From assembly GCA_021811865.1 (NCBI GenBank), contig JAKAQB010000004.1, positions 39,807-103,806 on the forward strand: 64,000 bases of DNA, written 5' to 3'. Shown one piece after another: positions 46,041-54,014 of the stretch (positions within the stretch are counted from its first letter, which is position 1; each line of letters opens with the position of its first letter). Origin of the DNA: Actinomycetes bacterium (GTDB lineage Bacteria; Actinomycetota; Acidimicrobiia; Acidimicrobiales; Palsa-688). The position numbers and the translations under genes were made by a program. The notes beneath the pieces are model-generated. The model made no database searches. It was not told the origin of the DNA and saw nothing but the letters and a program-made list of their open reading frames with translations.

Positions 46041-46721
46041 TTATTCATTTGAGCCGACATGGTGCTCCTCGAGTACAACATGTGGTTCTCCCACGGTCCG
46101 ACGCCCACAAGATGATGCGGGTGGTCGGGTCATATGGCTATCCCCATCGTTGGTATGCAGCAGTGCCAATGCCATGTTCTGGAATACATCGATGATATGA
46201 GAAATCGATAGCGACCCCTCTGGACGGTACCAGTGAGCAGCGCCATTGCACATCTCAAGTAATGCCAGACGCGCCAATCGCTGGTCTCGAACCCAGAACG
46301 CTCCGCTGTTAACGCCGTCGGTGATCGCCTGAGACCAGAGCGATTCATAGTTGTCTCTCAGAGCCACGACGGACGTGCGATCGGGACCGGTAAGCCACTG
46401 CACCTCGTTGTCAATGACACGGGCGCGCTCGGGATTGCTGGTGCCAAAGGTGACGTGCACCCGGACGAGTCCCCGGATGGACTCTATTGGCCCGAGGGAG
46501 TTAGCCGCCACCTCTTTCCCAGATGAGAGCAACTCCGTCAGACCGGTCATCATCACCTTGAGAAGAAGGGCATGCTTGTTGGGTGCGTAGTAGTAGAGCG
46601 CCGAGGTCGCAACGTGTGCATCGTCCGCTATGTGCCGGATACCGGTGGCAGAGAATCCTCGGGATGCAAATAGATGAACGGCCGCAGCCCCGATCCGCGT
46701 TTCGGCACTCGGTCCTTGCAT
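46041..46721 (-). CDS. TetR/AcrR-family regulator
   Basis: 226 residues. The N-terminal HTH is clear: IGAAAVHLFASRGFSATGIRHIADDAHVATSALYYYAPNKHALLL. The C-terminal ligand domain is helical and resembles the KstR2-like TetR_C group. The ATG at 46721 gives the usual short arm. Base composition is less GC-rich than the rest of the window, suggesting transfer. It lies directly behind a broken CoA-transferase on the same strand and near a perfect palindrome (47328) that is a natural operator. It probably represses the divergent permease-ligase-hydratase genes. Confidence 0.85.
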   Translation of the reverse strand: MQGPSAETRIGAAAVHLFASRGFSATGIRHIADDAHVATSALYYYAPNKHALLLKVMMTGLTELLSSGKEVAANSLGPIESIRGLVRVHVTFGTSNPERARVIDNEVQWLTGPDRTSVVALRDNYESLWSQAITDGVNSGAFWVRDQRLARLALLEMCNGAAHWYRPEGSLSISHIIDVFQNMALALLHTNDGDSHMTRPPASSCGRRTVGEPHVVLEEHHVGSNE

Positions 46722-46749
46722 GCCGGCACGTCCATCTGTCACGGAAGGA

Positions 46750-47258
46750 GTGTACCGTGCAGGCGATACGCTGCAGGCGGCCCAGCTCTCGCTCGAGCAC
46801 AGGTCCCCAGCCGGTCCCCCGGGTCGCCCGCACGAGGACGAAGTCGGTGGCGATCGAGCGCTCGAGCACGTAAGGGCGTCCGTCCAGCCGGCGCATCTGA
46901 CGAGGCCGGGGTGCAGGAGGCGGGGATGCCACCCCCGCGCGGAGCCGCCCGACCAGGGTTCCCTGGGGGACGAGCTCGACCTCGAGCTCGCCGGCGAGGT
47001 ACTGGCGGGCGAAACTCGTTGTTGTCCCCTATGTACGAACCGGGCACCCGGGCGATGCGCCCTTTGTCGAGCAGGCGTCCGAGCCCCCACTCGTCCCGCA
47101 GTCGTTGGAGATGACCCGCAGGTCCCGGACCCCCGACGCCACCAGGGTATCGATCAGTTCCTACGGGATGCCGCACAGCCCGAACCCGCCCACTGCACCG
47201 ACGTGCCGTCGCCGACATCGGCCACGGCCTCGGCTGTGCTGGCGATGACCTTGTCCAC
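46750..47258 (-). pseudogene. Broken 3-oxoacid CoA-transferase subunit A
   Basis: A GTG at 47258 with a strong AAGGAGG site begins MDKVIASTAEAVADVGDGTSV, the CoA-transferase A start. The pieces then continue in different frames: GFGLCGIP, interrupted by TAG at 47161-47163; ELIDTLVASGVRDLRVISNDCG; WGLGRLLDKGRIARVPGSYIG; YLAGELEVELVPQGTLVGRLRAG; and GRPYVLERSIATDFVLVRA. At least three frame changes and one nonsense codon break it, and the distal part is missing. Family members are about 230-260 residues. It was the first gene of a unit with the tetR regulator. Confidence 0.8.
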
Positions 47259-47321
47259 CCTCGACCTCCTTCTCGGGCGACCAGTGGGGCAGCCCGCCTC
47301 GCTCCGGAGGACCGAAGCAGC

Positions 47322-47347
47322 TTGACATTGATCGATCGATCGATCAA
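47322..47347. promoter_or_regulatory. -35 box and perfect 20-bp palindromic operator
   Basis: TTGACA (47322-47327) is followed without a gap by TTGATCGATCGATCGATCAA (47328-47347), a perfect palindrome. It is in the middle of the 141-base gap between the divergent CoA-transferase remnant and the permease gene, an ideal place for the local TetR protein to control both directions. No clear -10 is visible. Confidence 0.65.
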
Positions 47348-47399
47348 GCTGTGTGTGACGGCATCGGCTGTGCGGCTGAACCGTGGAGGAGAGATGTCC

Positions 47400-48998
47400 A
47401 TGAGCGCTGACTCGAAGGTGGCGAGCCGAGTCCACCGCCTACGCCCGAACAGCATCGGTCTGCTCGGGGTCATGTTCTTGCTGATCGGGGCGACGGCGCC
47501 CCTGCTCAGCATCCTTGGGAACGTCCCGATCGAGGTCGCTGACGGCAATGGCGTGTACGCGCCATCCGGCTACATCCTCTGGATCGTCGGCCTCCTGCTC
47601 TTCGCCGTCGGCTACGCGGCCATGGCCAAGCGGCTGGTGTCGACCGGGGGCTTCTACAGCTACATCAGCCACGGCCTCGGTCGCCCGGTCGGCCTCGCCG
47701 CAGGCTGGTCCGCACTGGCGGCGTACGCGGTGGGGGAGGCGGGGCTCTTCGGCGCCCTCGGCTATTTCGCTGCCAACACCTTCGCCACCCAGGTCAACAT
47801 CCACCTGTCGTGGATTGTCTACGCCGTGGTCGGCCTGGCGATCGTCGCCGTGCTGAGCTACCGCGACATCCGGATGAGCACGAAGCTCCTTGGCGTCCTT
47901 GGCTGCTGCGAGGTCCTGGTCTTGCTGATCGTTGACGTCGTCGTCATCGCCAAGGGAGGTGCCCACGGCGTCACGGCCAGCCCGCTCAACCCGGCCAAGG
48001 CGTTCACAGGGCCCTCGCCAACGGTCGGGCTGATGTTCGCCTTCCTGTCCTGGGTGGGGTTCGAGATGATCCCGAACTACGCCGAAGAGACCGCCGACGC
48101 CGAGCGTAACACCAGCCGAGGCCTGTACGTGGGCGTGGTTGCCCTCGGCCTCCTCTTCATCTTCAGCGCTTGGGCCGGGATCGTCGGGAACGGCGTCAGC
48201 GGGTCGGTGGCCCTCGCCGCCAAGAACCCCGTGAACTTCTACTACCTGATGACCAGCCACTTCGTCGGGAGCTGGGCCACCGACATAATGAAGTGGCTGA
48301 TCGTGACGAGCACCTTTGCCGCCTGTCTGGTGTGGCACCAGACGACGTCCCGCTACTACTACGTGTTGGGACGCGAAGGCGTCGGACGTCCTCTGGGTCG
48401 CACGCACGACCGGCACAAGTCGCCCCATGCAGCAGTGATCTTCCAGACGGCGGTGGTGCTGGCGTGGGGCGGGCTGTTCCTCATCTTCTACGCCACGGAC
48501 AAGGCGGCGCGCGTCTACGCTGGTAACTTTGCCACCGCCCCCTACGCGGAGCTGTTCGCGTGGCTGCTGGTGGCTACGACGCTCTTCATCCTCGTCAACG
48601 AGTTTCTCTGCTCCATCGCTGTCATCGCGTACTTCCGCCGAGAACCCAGGGCAACGGCGGCCGATTGGCTGCGTACGGTCGTGGCACCGGTCTTGGCAAC
48701 CGTGCTGATGGGCATCATGCTGGTCGTCGCCGTGACGCACGTCGGTACCCTTGGGGGAGCAGTTAGCTTCGTGAAAGCGATCCCATGGGTGTGCCTCGGA
48801 TGGGTGGTGTTGGGTCTGGGCCTGGCGCTGTGGCTGCGATCTCGACGGCCGGAGACTTACACTCGGCTCGGCGCCGTCTTGGACAAGCTCGGCACGCACC
48901 ACACCGACACGCCGGAGGCAGCACATGCGCCGCTCTCACCGATCAACCTCGAGGTCGACCAGCCCCCGGGCGAGGCGGTCACAGAAACGAACGTCTGA
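47400..48998 (+). CDS. APC-family amino acid/amine permease
   Basis: 532 residues, 12 hydrophobic segments. GLLGVMFLLIGATAPLLSILG is the typical first helix with broken glycine centre, and YYLMTSHFVGSW follows later. Cytoplasmic loops are basic and the termini soluble. ATG at 47400 is 9 bases after GGAGGA and preferred over ATG 47394. It imports an amino acid, amine or carboxylate; with the ligase and hydratase downstream, the imported compound is likely activated to a CoA ester. Confidence 0.88.
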   Translation: MSADSKVASRVHRLRPNSIGLLGVMFLLIGATAPLLSILGNVPIEVADGNGVYAPSGYILWIVGLLLFAVGYAAMAKRLVSTGGFYSYISHGLGRPVGLAAGWSALAAYAVGEAGLFGALGYFAANTFATQVNIHLSWIVYAVVGLAIVAVLSYRDIRMSTKLLGVLGCCEVLVLLIVDVVVIAKGGAHGVTASPLNPAKAFTGPSPTVGLMFAFLSWVGFEMIPNYAEETADAERNTSRGLYVGVVALGLLFIFSAWAGIVGNGVSGSVALAAKNPVNFYYLMTSHFVGSWATDIMKWLIVTSTFAACLVWHQTTSRYYYVLGREGVGRPLGRTHDRHKSPHAAVIFQTAVVLAWGGLFLIFYATDKAARVYAGNFATAPYAELFAWLLVATTLFILVNEFLCSIAVIAYFRREPRATAADWLRTVVAPVLATVLMGIMLVVAVTHVGTLGGAVSFVKAIPWVCLGWVVLGLGLALWLRSRRPETYTRLGAVLDKLGTHHTDTPEAAHAPLSPINLEVDQPPGEAVTETNV

Positions 48999-49043
48999 CG
49001 TGCGGACGATAGAGCCCCAGATCCGCGGCGTGAGGCCTGGCGT

Positions 49044-50636
49044 ATGACAGCCGCGTACCTCTTGGACGAGCGAACCAGCCGGCACCCCGAGCGCGTTTTC
49101 CTGCGCACCAAGGACGGTGACCTCACGTACCGGCAGGTGGCGGACGGCAGTTCCCGCCTCGCCCGGGGGCTGGCCGGCCTCGGGATCGAAGCCGGCGAGC
49201 CGACCACCATGCTGATGAAGAACTCGGCCGATCACGTGTTGTCCTCGTTCGCCATCCACCGGGTCGGAGGCGTTCCCGTCCCCATCAACACCGCACTGCT
49301 GGGCCAGCCCCTTCTTCACCAGCTGCAGCTGTCGCGGTCTTCCGTCCTGCTCATCGACGCGGAGCTGGTGCCGGTGGTCGCGCCCCTCCTCGAAGAGATG
49401 TCGGCGCTCCGGCACGTCGTCGTTCGCGGTGCCAGTCGATCCGAGGCGGTGGGGACGTCATCGGTGTCGTGGTGGGACTTTCACGAGCTGTTTGGGGAAT
49501 CACCGATGACCCGAGCCGTCACCACCGATGAGCTGGCGCCCGGCATGATGCTGTTCACCTCGGGGACCACGGGTCCCTCGAAGGCTTGCGTACTTTCGCA
49601 TCGCTATCTCCTCCGGCAGGGAAGCTGGCATGTGAAGTACCTGGGCCTCACGGCCGACGACGTCCTCTACAGTCCCTTCCCCTTGTTCCACATCGACAGT
49701 GCCACCCTGACCGTCATGGCGGCGCTGCAGGCGGGCGGCACGGCGGCGATCGGGGAGCGGTTCAGTGCCTCCGGGTTCTGGCAGGAAGTCGTCGCCTTCG
49801 AGGCGACGGTCTTCAACTTCATGGGCGCGACGCTCTCGATCCTCTGGAAGCAGCAGGGAACGGGCGCCGAAGGGCAGCACCGGGTCCGTCTGGCGTGGGG
49901 GGTGCCCCTCCCGCCGTGGCAGCAGGAGTTCGAGAAGCGCTTCGGGTTCCCGCTCTACGAGGTCTACGGACTGACCGATGGTGGCGTGGTTGCCTACGAT
50001 CCGCTGGACGGGTCGAAGCGCCCCGGCTCCTGCGGAAGGGTCATCGACGAGTACGAGGTGGCGATCGGCGATGACCGCGGCGACCTTCTTCCGCGTGGGG
50101 CCGTCGGCGAGATCGTGATCAGGCCCCGTGAAGTCGGCACGACCATGTCAGAATATTTCGGAATGCCCGAAGAGACGCTCCGAGCCTTTGAGGGTCTGTG
50201 GCTCCACACGGGCGACTTGGGCCGACTCGACCAGGGCGGGAGCCTGTACTTCCTTGGACGGAGGAAGGACAGCATTCGCCGGCGAGGCGAGAACATCTCG
50301 GCGTTCGAGGTCGAGGAGATCGTTGCCCAGCATCCCGACGTCGTCGAGGTTGCCGCCATCGGTGTGCCGAGCGACCTCACCGAAGAAGACGTGAAGGTCT
50401 GCGTTGTGCTTCGAAACGGTGCACCGTTGAGCCCATCGGAGCTGGGGGAGTTCTGCCTTCAGCGGGCTCCCGCCCACATGGTGCCGCGGTACGTCGAGAT
50501 CGTGTCGAGCCTTCCGAAGACGCCGACGCAGAAGGTGGAGAAGTTCCGCTTGCAGGAGCGATGGATGACCGGCAGCACGTGGGACCGGCAGGCGACGATG
50601 GGTGAATCTCGCGCCATGGAGCGTGCGAAGGGATGA
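49044..50636 (+). CDS. Acyl-CoA/carnitine-CoA ligase (CaiC-like)
   Basis: AMP-forming ligase, 530 residues. LFTSGTTGPSKACVLSHR at residues 170-187 is the P-loop motif; YEVYGLTDGG, LWLHTGDLGRLDQGG and KDSIRRRGENISAFEVE are the later ANL motifs, and KTPTQKVEKFRL holds the catalytic Lys. Crotonobetaine/carnitine-CoA ligases such as CaiC are the nearest group I recognise, but other short-to-medium acyl ligases share these motifs. ATG start, 45 bases after the permease. The enoyl-CoA hydratase follows, so the unit activates and then dehydrates or hydrates a carboxylate. Confidence 0.82.
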   Translation: MTAAYLLDERTSRHPERVFLRTKDGDLTYRQVADGSSRLARGLAGLGIEAGEPTTMLMKNSADHVLSSFAIHRVGGVPVPINTALLGQPLLHQLQLSRSSVLLIDAELVPVVAPLLEEMSALRHVVVRGASRSEAVGTSSVSWWDFHELFGESPMTRAVTTDELAPGMMLFTSGTTGPSKACVLSHRYLLRQGSWHVKYLGLTADDVLYSPFPLFHIDSATLTVMAALQAGGTAAIGERFSASGFWQEVVAFEATVFNFMGATLSILWKQQGTGAEGQHRVRLAWGVPLPPWQQEFEKRFGFPLYEVYGLTDGGVVAYDPLDGSKRPGSCGRVIDEYEVAIGDDRGDLLPRGAVGEIVIRPREVGTTMSEYFGMPEETLRAFEGLWLHTGDLGRLDQGGSLYFLGRRKDSIRRRGENISAFEVEEIVAQHPDVVEVAAIGVPSDLTEEDVKVCVVLRNGAPLSPSELGEFCLQRAPAHMVPRYVEIVSSLPKTPTQKVEKFRLQERWMTGSTWDRQATMGESRAMERAKG

Positions 50637-50649
50637 GAGTAGCAGGGGG

Positions 50650-51480
50650 ATGGTAGGAATAGTGAAGACAGACCATGGAACGGGATTGCACAGCCCCGTC
50701 GACTACCGACTTGATCCGGCTGGCGTTGCCTGGATCACGCTGAATCGACCACATCGCTTGAACGCCATCACCGACGAGTTGGTTCGCGGGGTGGTCAATG
50801 CGCTCTCAGCGGCGTCGCGTGACGACGCGAGGGCGGTGGTTATGCGGGGCCAAGGGCGAGCGTTCTGTGCCGGACAGGATCTCTTGGAGCAGGACGACGG
50901 GCCGGGCTCCCGGTCCCATGGCGAGGCGCTGCAAGACGTCACGCGCGGCATCCGGCGGCTCAGTGCTCCGGTCATCGCTGCGGTCCACGGCTATGCGCTG
51001 GGTGGAGGGTTCGAGTTCGTCCTGGCTTCCGACCTCGTCGTGGCGGCACGCGGTGCGGTGTTCGGGTTCCCGGAGGTGGGGGTGGGGCTGAGCGTCACCG
51101 GTGGGGTGACGATGTTGCTGCCGCGTCTGGTCGGACCGTTGCGGGCGAAGCAGCTCCTGCTGTTGGGCGAGCACCTCGACGCGACGCAGGCTCTGCAGCT
51201 AGGTCTCGTGAACTGGGTGGTCAACGACGGCGAGGTCGACCGGCACGTCGACGACGTGGTGAAGCGCTTGCTCGACAAGCCCCGGGCGAGCGTGGCGCTG
51301 GCGAAGAAGGCACTCGACATCGGGCTGGACAACACATTGGAAGCACAGCTCGAGGCGGAGGTTGCGCACCTGATGCTCACCGGCCGATCAGAGGAGGCTC
51401 GAGCTGCAGCGCTGGCGTTTCGCGCCGCAGGAGATGGCGATGCGGAGCGGGCCGATCCGGGCCAGGCGGCGCCGGCGTGA
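50650..51480 (+). CDS. Enoyl-CoA hydratase/isomerase-family protein
   Basis: Crotonase fold, 276 residues. RLNAITDELVRGV at the start, oxyanion-hole segments GRAFCAGQDLLEQ and YALGGGFEFVLASDL. The first catalytic Glu is in FPEVGVGL. The region of the second catalytic Glu reads RAKQLLLLGEHL, with Gln at the expected Glu place, so the reaction may be isomerisation or CaiD-like dehydration rather than standard hydration. ATG 50650 is used; GTG 50662 has better spacing to AGGA. Last gene of the permease-ligase-hydratase unit. Confidence 0.85.
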   Translation: MVGIVKTDHGTGLHSPVDYRLDPAGVAWITLNRPHRLNAITDELVRGVVNALSAASRDDARAVVMRGQGRAFCAGQDLLEQDDGPGSRSHGEALQDVTRGIRRLSAPVIAAVHGYALGGGFEFVLASDLVVAARGAVFGFPEVGVGLSVTGGVTMLLPRLVGPLRAKQLLLLGEHLDATQALQLGLVNWVVNDGEVDRHVDDVVKRLLDKPRASVALAKKALDIGLDNTLEAQLEAEVAHLMLTGRSEEARAAALAFRAAGDGDAERADPGQAAPA

Positions 51481-51908
51481 CCGTTCGCGCCATGAGGGAG
51501 TTGCTCCAGAGCCCACCGGACAGCCTCGCGGGTGTCGTGGAGCGCTCGGTCAGCGCAGCGGCCACCACGTCGCTGAAGAGTATCCGTCACCCGGCAGCCT
51601 GATCTGGTCAACCGTGTCATACGGCGGCTGAACAGCGGACCCTCTGCGAGCAGCGCGGTCACGCCCCCCACCTGGTCGCTTTGGTCCGGGCCAGAGCCAC
51701 CTTCCGCAACGGGGTGCTCGTCGAAGGAGACGACGACGACGACACCGGCGACGGCACCGAGGCCCCTGGCGATGACACCACCGGCTTCAATCCGCCTGGC
51801 TGAGCATTCGTGCCGTGATGCTCGCGAGCCGGGCTCGCGGGGGGGACCCGTGCCCCAGGCCTGCCGCTAGGAGCCTGTCGGGGATGTGCGTCTTGCGAGC
51901 CGCGCTGA
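51481..51908. other. Gap with no intact gene
   Basis: 428 bases. Near 51625-51803 a plus-strand frame without a clear start reads CEQRGHAPHLVALVRARATF then a run of Asp (EGDDDDDTGDGTE) and stops at 51803. It looks like the end of a lost gene that I do not recognise. Otherwise nothing is visible. Confidence 0.4.
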
Positions 51909-53294
51909 TCAGTGCTGCTCGTGAGGTGGGCGGTTGAGGAAGGACGGGTCCTGGTAGATGGACTCCCCTCGGAAGATCGTGGCGTGGCGCACGCCGCCCT
52001 CGATCAGCGGGGCCGACGCGCTGTAGCCGAGGAAGAGGAACAGCGAGAACGCCTGGATCAGTATCCATGGCAGGTCGTCGGCGCCGAAGACCCCGCTCAG
52101 GCTCCAGTCGTTCAGGCCGTGGAGCAGCGCAGGCAGGCTAACGCCGAAGATCCAGAGCGGTATGCGCTGGCGCCGGTAGTTCGTGCCGAGGCCGACGAAG
52201 AAGCCCGCGATGCCTGCCCACAGCGCGTGCTGGAACCCGTCCACGAACACTCGCTCCGTGAATTCGAGAATGCCTACTGCCTGGCCGCGGGCTATCGTGA
52301 CGAGGGCCAGAGGCACGTATACCTTCGATGCTTCGTAGGCGCCGAAGATGAGGCCCGACAGGGTCGCGAGGAACATCCACATACGTGGGTCGAACTTCGT
52401 CCCCTTCGTCCGCAGCAACAAGAACGCGAGCACGAGGACCGGCAGGTCCTTCGTCAGCTCCTCCGCGAAGCCCACGCCGAAGATCCACGGGGCAAGGTCG
52501 TGGTTCGTCAGGTTCGGCGCGAGGGCACGCTCCCAGGGGAGGGTCATCGCCGGGATGAGGACGAGCTCGGCGGCAACTATCACTGCCGCCACGACCACGT
52601 GCTGCCTTTGGATGCGACCCGGCCTGATGAGGTACCAGAAGACCAACGCCCACAGCGGCGCGATATAGAGGCAGTATGCCCACCCGAGCGTCTGAAGGTT
52701 CGTGGTATGGCGGAAGACCACCAGGAACACGAGCGGCGTGAGGCCGTAGACCGCGACGAGCAGGCGGTACCATCGTCTGAGGTCGGGGTCCTTGAGCCAG
52801 CTCCGCAAGGGCACGAGGATGTCCAGGGCGTGCCTCAGGTCCGCTCTCGTAAGCGCCCTTGGCTTGCGCGGCTGCCCGCCCGGGTGGCCAACTGGCTCGG
52901 GGGCGCCGGCACGCGCTGGCTCGTCCGCCCACACAGTGGTCGCGCTCGTGAGCGCCGTGTCGCCAGTCGCTTCGAATCGCACCAGCGGGCCGTCTGGGGC
53001 CGCCAGCCGCACCTCGACCACGCCAGTGAGCCGCAGGCGCGCGATCGCCCGGCCGCCTACCCAGGTGCCAGCCCGCCCCACGCTTTCTGCCGTCCAGCCC
53101 TCCGGGTCCCAGATGATCCGCAAGTGGGTCCTCGAGACCCGCGGGTCGTCGACGGGGGCGACGCTCATGGAGCTCCTGCCTATCGTCGCTTCGGTGCCGG
53201 GCCGGAGCACGGCGGACCTGCCGGCCACTGTGAGCCGTAGCTCACCTTCTCCGAGATCGCCGGCCACGTCCCGATCCACCGCTGTCCTCTCCAC
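51909..53294 (-). CDS. FHA-domain plus PrsW-type intramembrane protease
   Basis: 461 residues. An N-terminal FHA domain at about residues 15-105 (RPGTEATIGRSS, DPRVSRTHLRI) reads phosphothreonine. From about 180 a multi-pass region has PrsW hallmarks: GVGFAEELTKDLPVL (EExxK), FGAYEASKVY, GFQHALWAGIAG and LLHGLNDW. PrsW proteases cut membrane anti-sigma factors in Bacillus. The FHA fusion would let phosphorylation steer proteolysis. GTG start at 53294, divergent from an FHA-HTH gene. Substrate unknown; the nearby single-pass protein at 54015 is a candidate. Confidence 0.8.
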   Translation of the reverse strand: MERTAVDRDVAGDLGEGELRLTVAGRSAVLRPGTEATIGRSSMSVAPVDDPRVSRTHLRIIWDPEGWTAESVGRAGTWVGGRAIARLRLTGVVEVRLAAPDGPLVRFEATGDTALTSATTVWADEPARAGAPEPVGHPGGQPRKPRALTRADLRHALDILVPLRSWLKDPDLRRWYRLLVAVYGLTPLVFLVVFRHTTNLQTLGWAYCLYIAPLWALVFWYLIRPGRIQRQHVVVAAVIVAAELVLIPAMTLPWERALAPNLTNHDLAPWIFGVGFAEELTKDLPVLVLAFLLLRTKGTKFDPRMWMFLATLSGLIFGAYEASKVYVPLALVTIARGQAVGILEFTERVFVDGFQHALWAGIAGFFVGLGTNYRRQRIPLWIFGVSLPALLHGLNDWSLSGVFGADDLPWILIQAFSLFLFLGYSASAPLIEGGVRHATIFRGESIYQDPSFLNRPPHEQH

Positions 53295-53379
53295 CTCGAC
53301 GCTGAGCGGATGGTAGAGCTTCCGTCCGGCGTTGTCGATGGTTACTTGTATCGCGCGCTGTCGTCGGCAATGGTTCTGG

Positions 53380-53392
53380 CATAATCGGGAGG
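53380..53392 (+). promoter_or_regulatory. -10 box for leaderless FHA-HTH gene
   Basis: TGGCATAAT with CATAAT at 53380-53385 ends 6 bases before the GTG start, so transcription would begin at the start codon. Leaderless GTG mRNAs are common in actinobacteria. No good -35 is seen. Confidence 0.5.
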
Positions 53393-53991
53393 TGCCGGCC
53401 TACCTCGAGATATGGGCAAAGGCCGGCGTCCGGCTGGTTGCCCTGGAGAAGGAGCCGGTTGCGATCGGCAAGCGTCCGGGCGGCGGTGTGGTGATCGAGG
53501 ACGACAGGACGGTATCGCGCCTTCACGCTGTAGTGGAGCCCGTGGGGGGTGGCTGGTGCATTCGCGACCTCGGCAGCCGCAACGGCACGTTCGTGAACGG
53601 CCAGAGGATCTGGGCCGAGCAAGCGCTGCACAGAGGCGACGAGATCCGGACCGGATCGACCCGGATCGTATTTCGCGACGACGAGCCTCGCAGCGTGGCA
53701 AGTCAGACCCTGGCTGCTGCCGGGATGCCGGTACTCACCGCGCGCGAGCGGGACGTGCTGGTAGCGCTGTGCAGGCCCTTGCTCTCCGGAGGTGTCTTCC
53801 GCGAGCCGGCTTCGGTCCGCGAGGTAGCGACGGAGCTCGTCGTGTCGGAGGCTGCGGTGAAGCAGCACCTGGCACATCTCTACGACAAGTTCAGCCTGTA
53901 CGGCACGGGCGAGCGCCGTAGGGTGAGGCTCGCCAACGAGGCGCTCTCCCGCGGTGCGGTGAGCGTCGCGGACGTGGGTGGGAAAGGCTGA
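53392..53991 (+). CDS. FHA-domain protein with C-terminal LuxR-like HTH
   Basis: 199 residues. FHA domain about residues 20-95: AIGKRPGGGVVIEDDRTVSRLHAVV and DLGSRNGTFVNGQRI. A helix-turn-helix (LTARERDVLVALCRPL, VREVATELVVSEAAVKQHLAHLYDKF) fills residues 115-175. It should be a transcription factor whose activity depends on a phosphothreonine partner, possibly its FHA-PrsW neighbour. GTG start at 53392 with the -10 just upstream. I know no named family for this exact two-domain arrangement. Confidence 0.82.
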   Translation: MPAYLEIWAKAGVRLVALEKEPVAIGKRPGGGVVIEDDRTVSRLHAVVEPVGGGWCIRDLGSRNGTFVNGQRIWAEQALHRGDEIRTGSTRIVFRDDEPRSVASQTLAAAGMPVLTARERDVLVALCRPLLSGGVFREPASVREVATELVVSEAAVKQHLAHLYDKFSLYGTGERRRVRLANEALSRGAVSVADVGGKG

Positions 53992-54014
53992 CGCGAGCCT
54001 CTCCGCTCCGCGGC

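Noticed and set aside
51625..51803. Transposase C-terminus
   Set aside because: Asp-rich tail and a vague LVALVRA phrase only; no DDE motif or terminal repeats could be seen.
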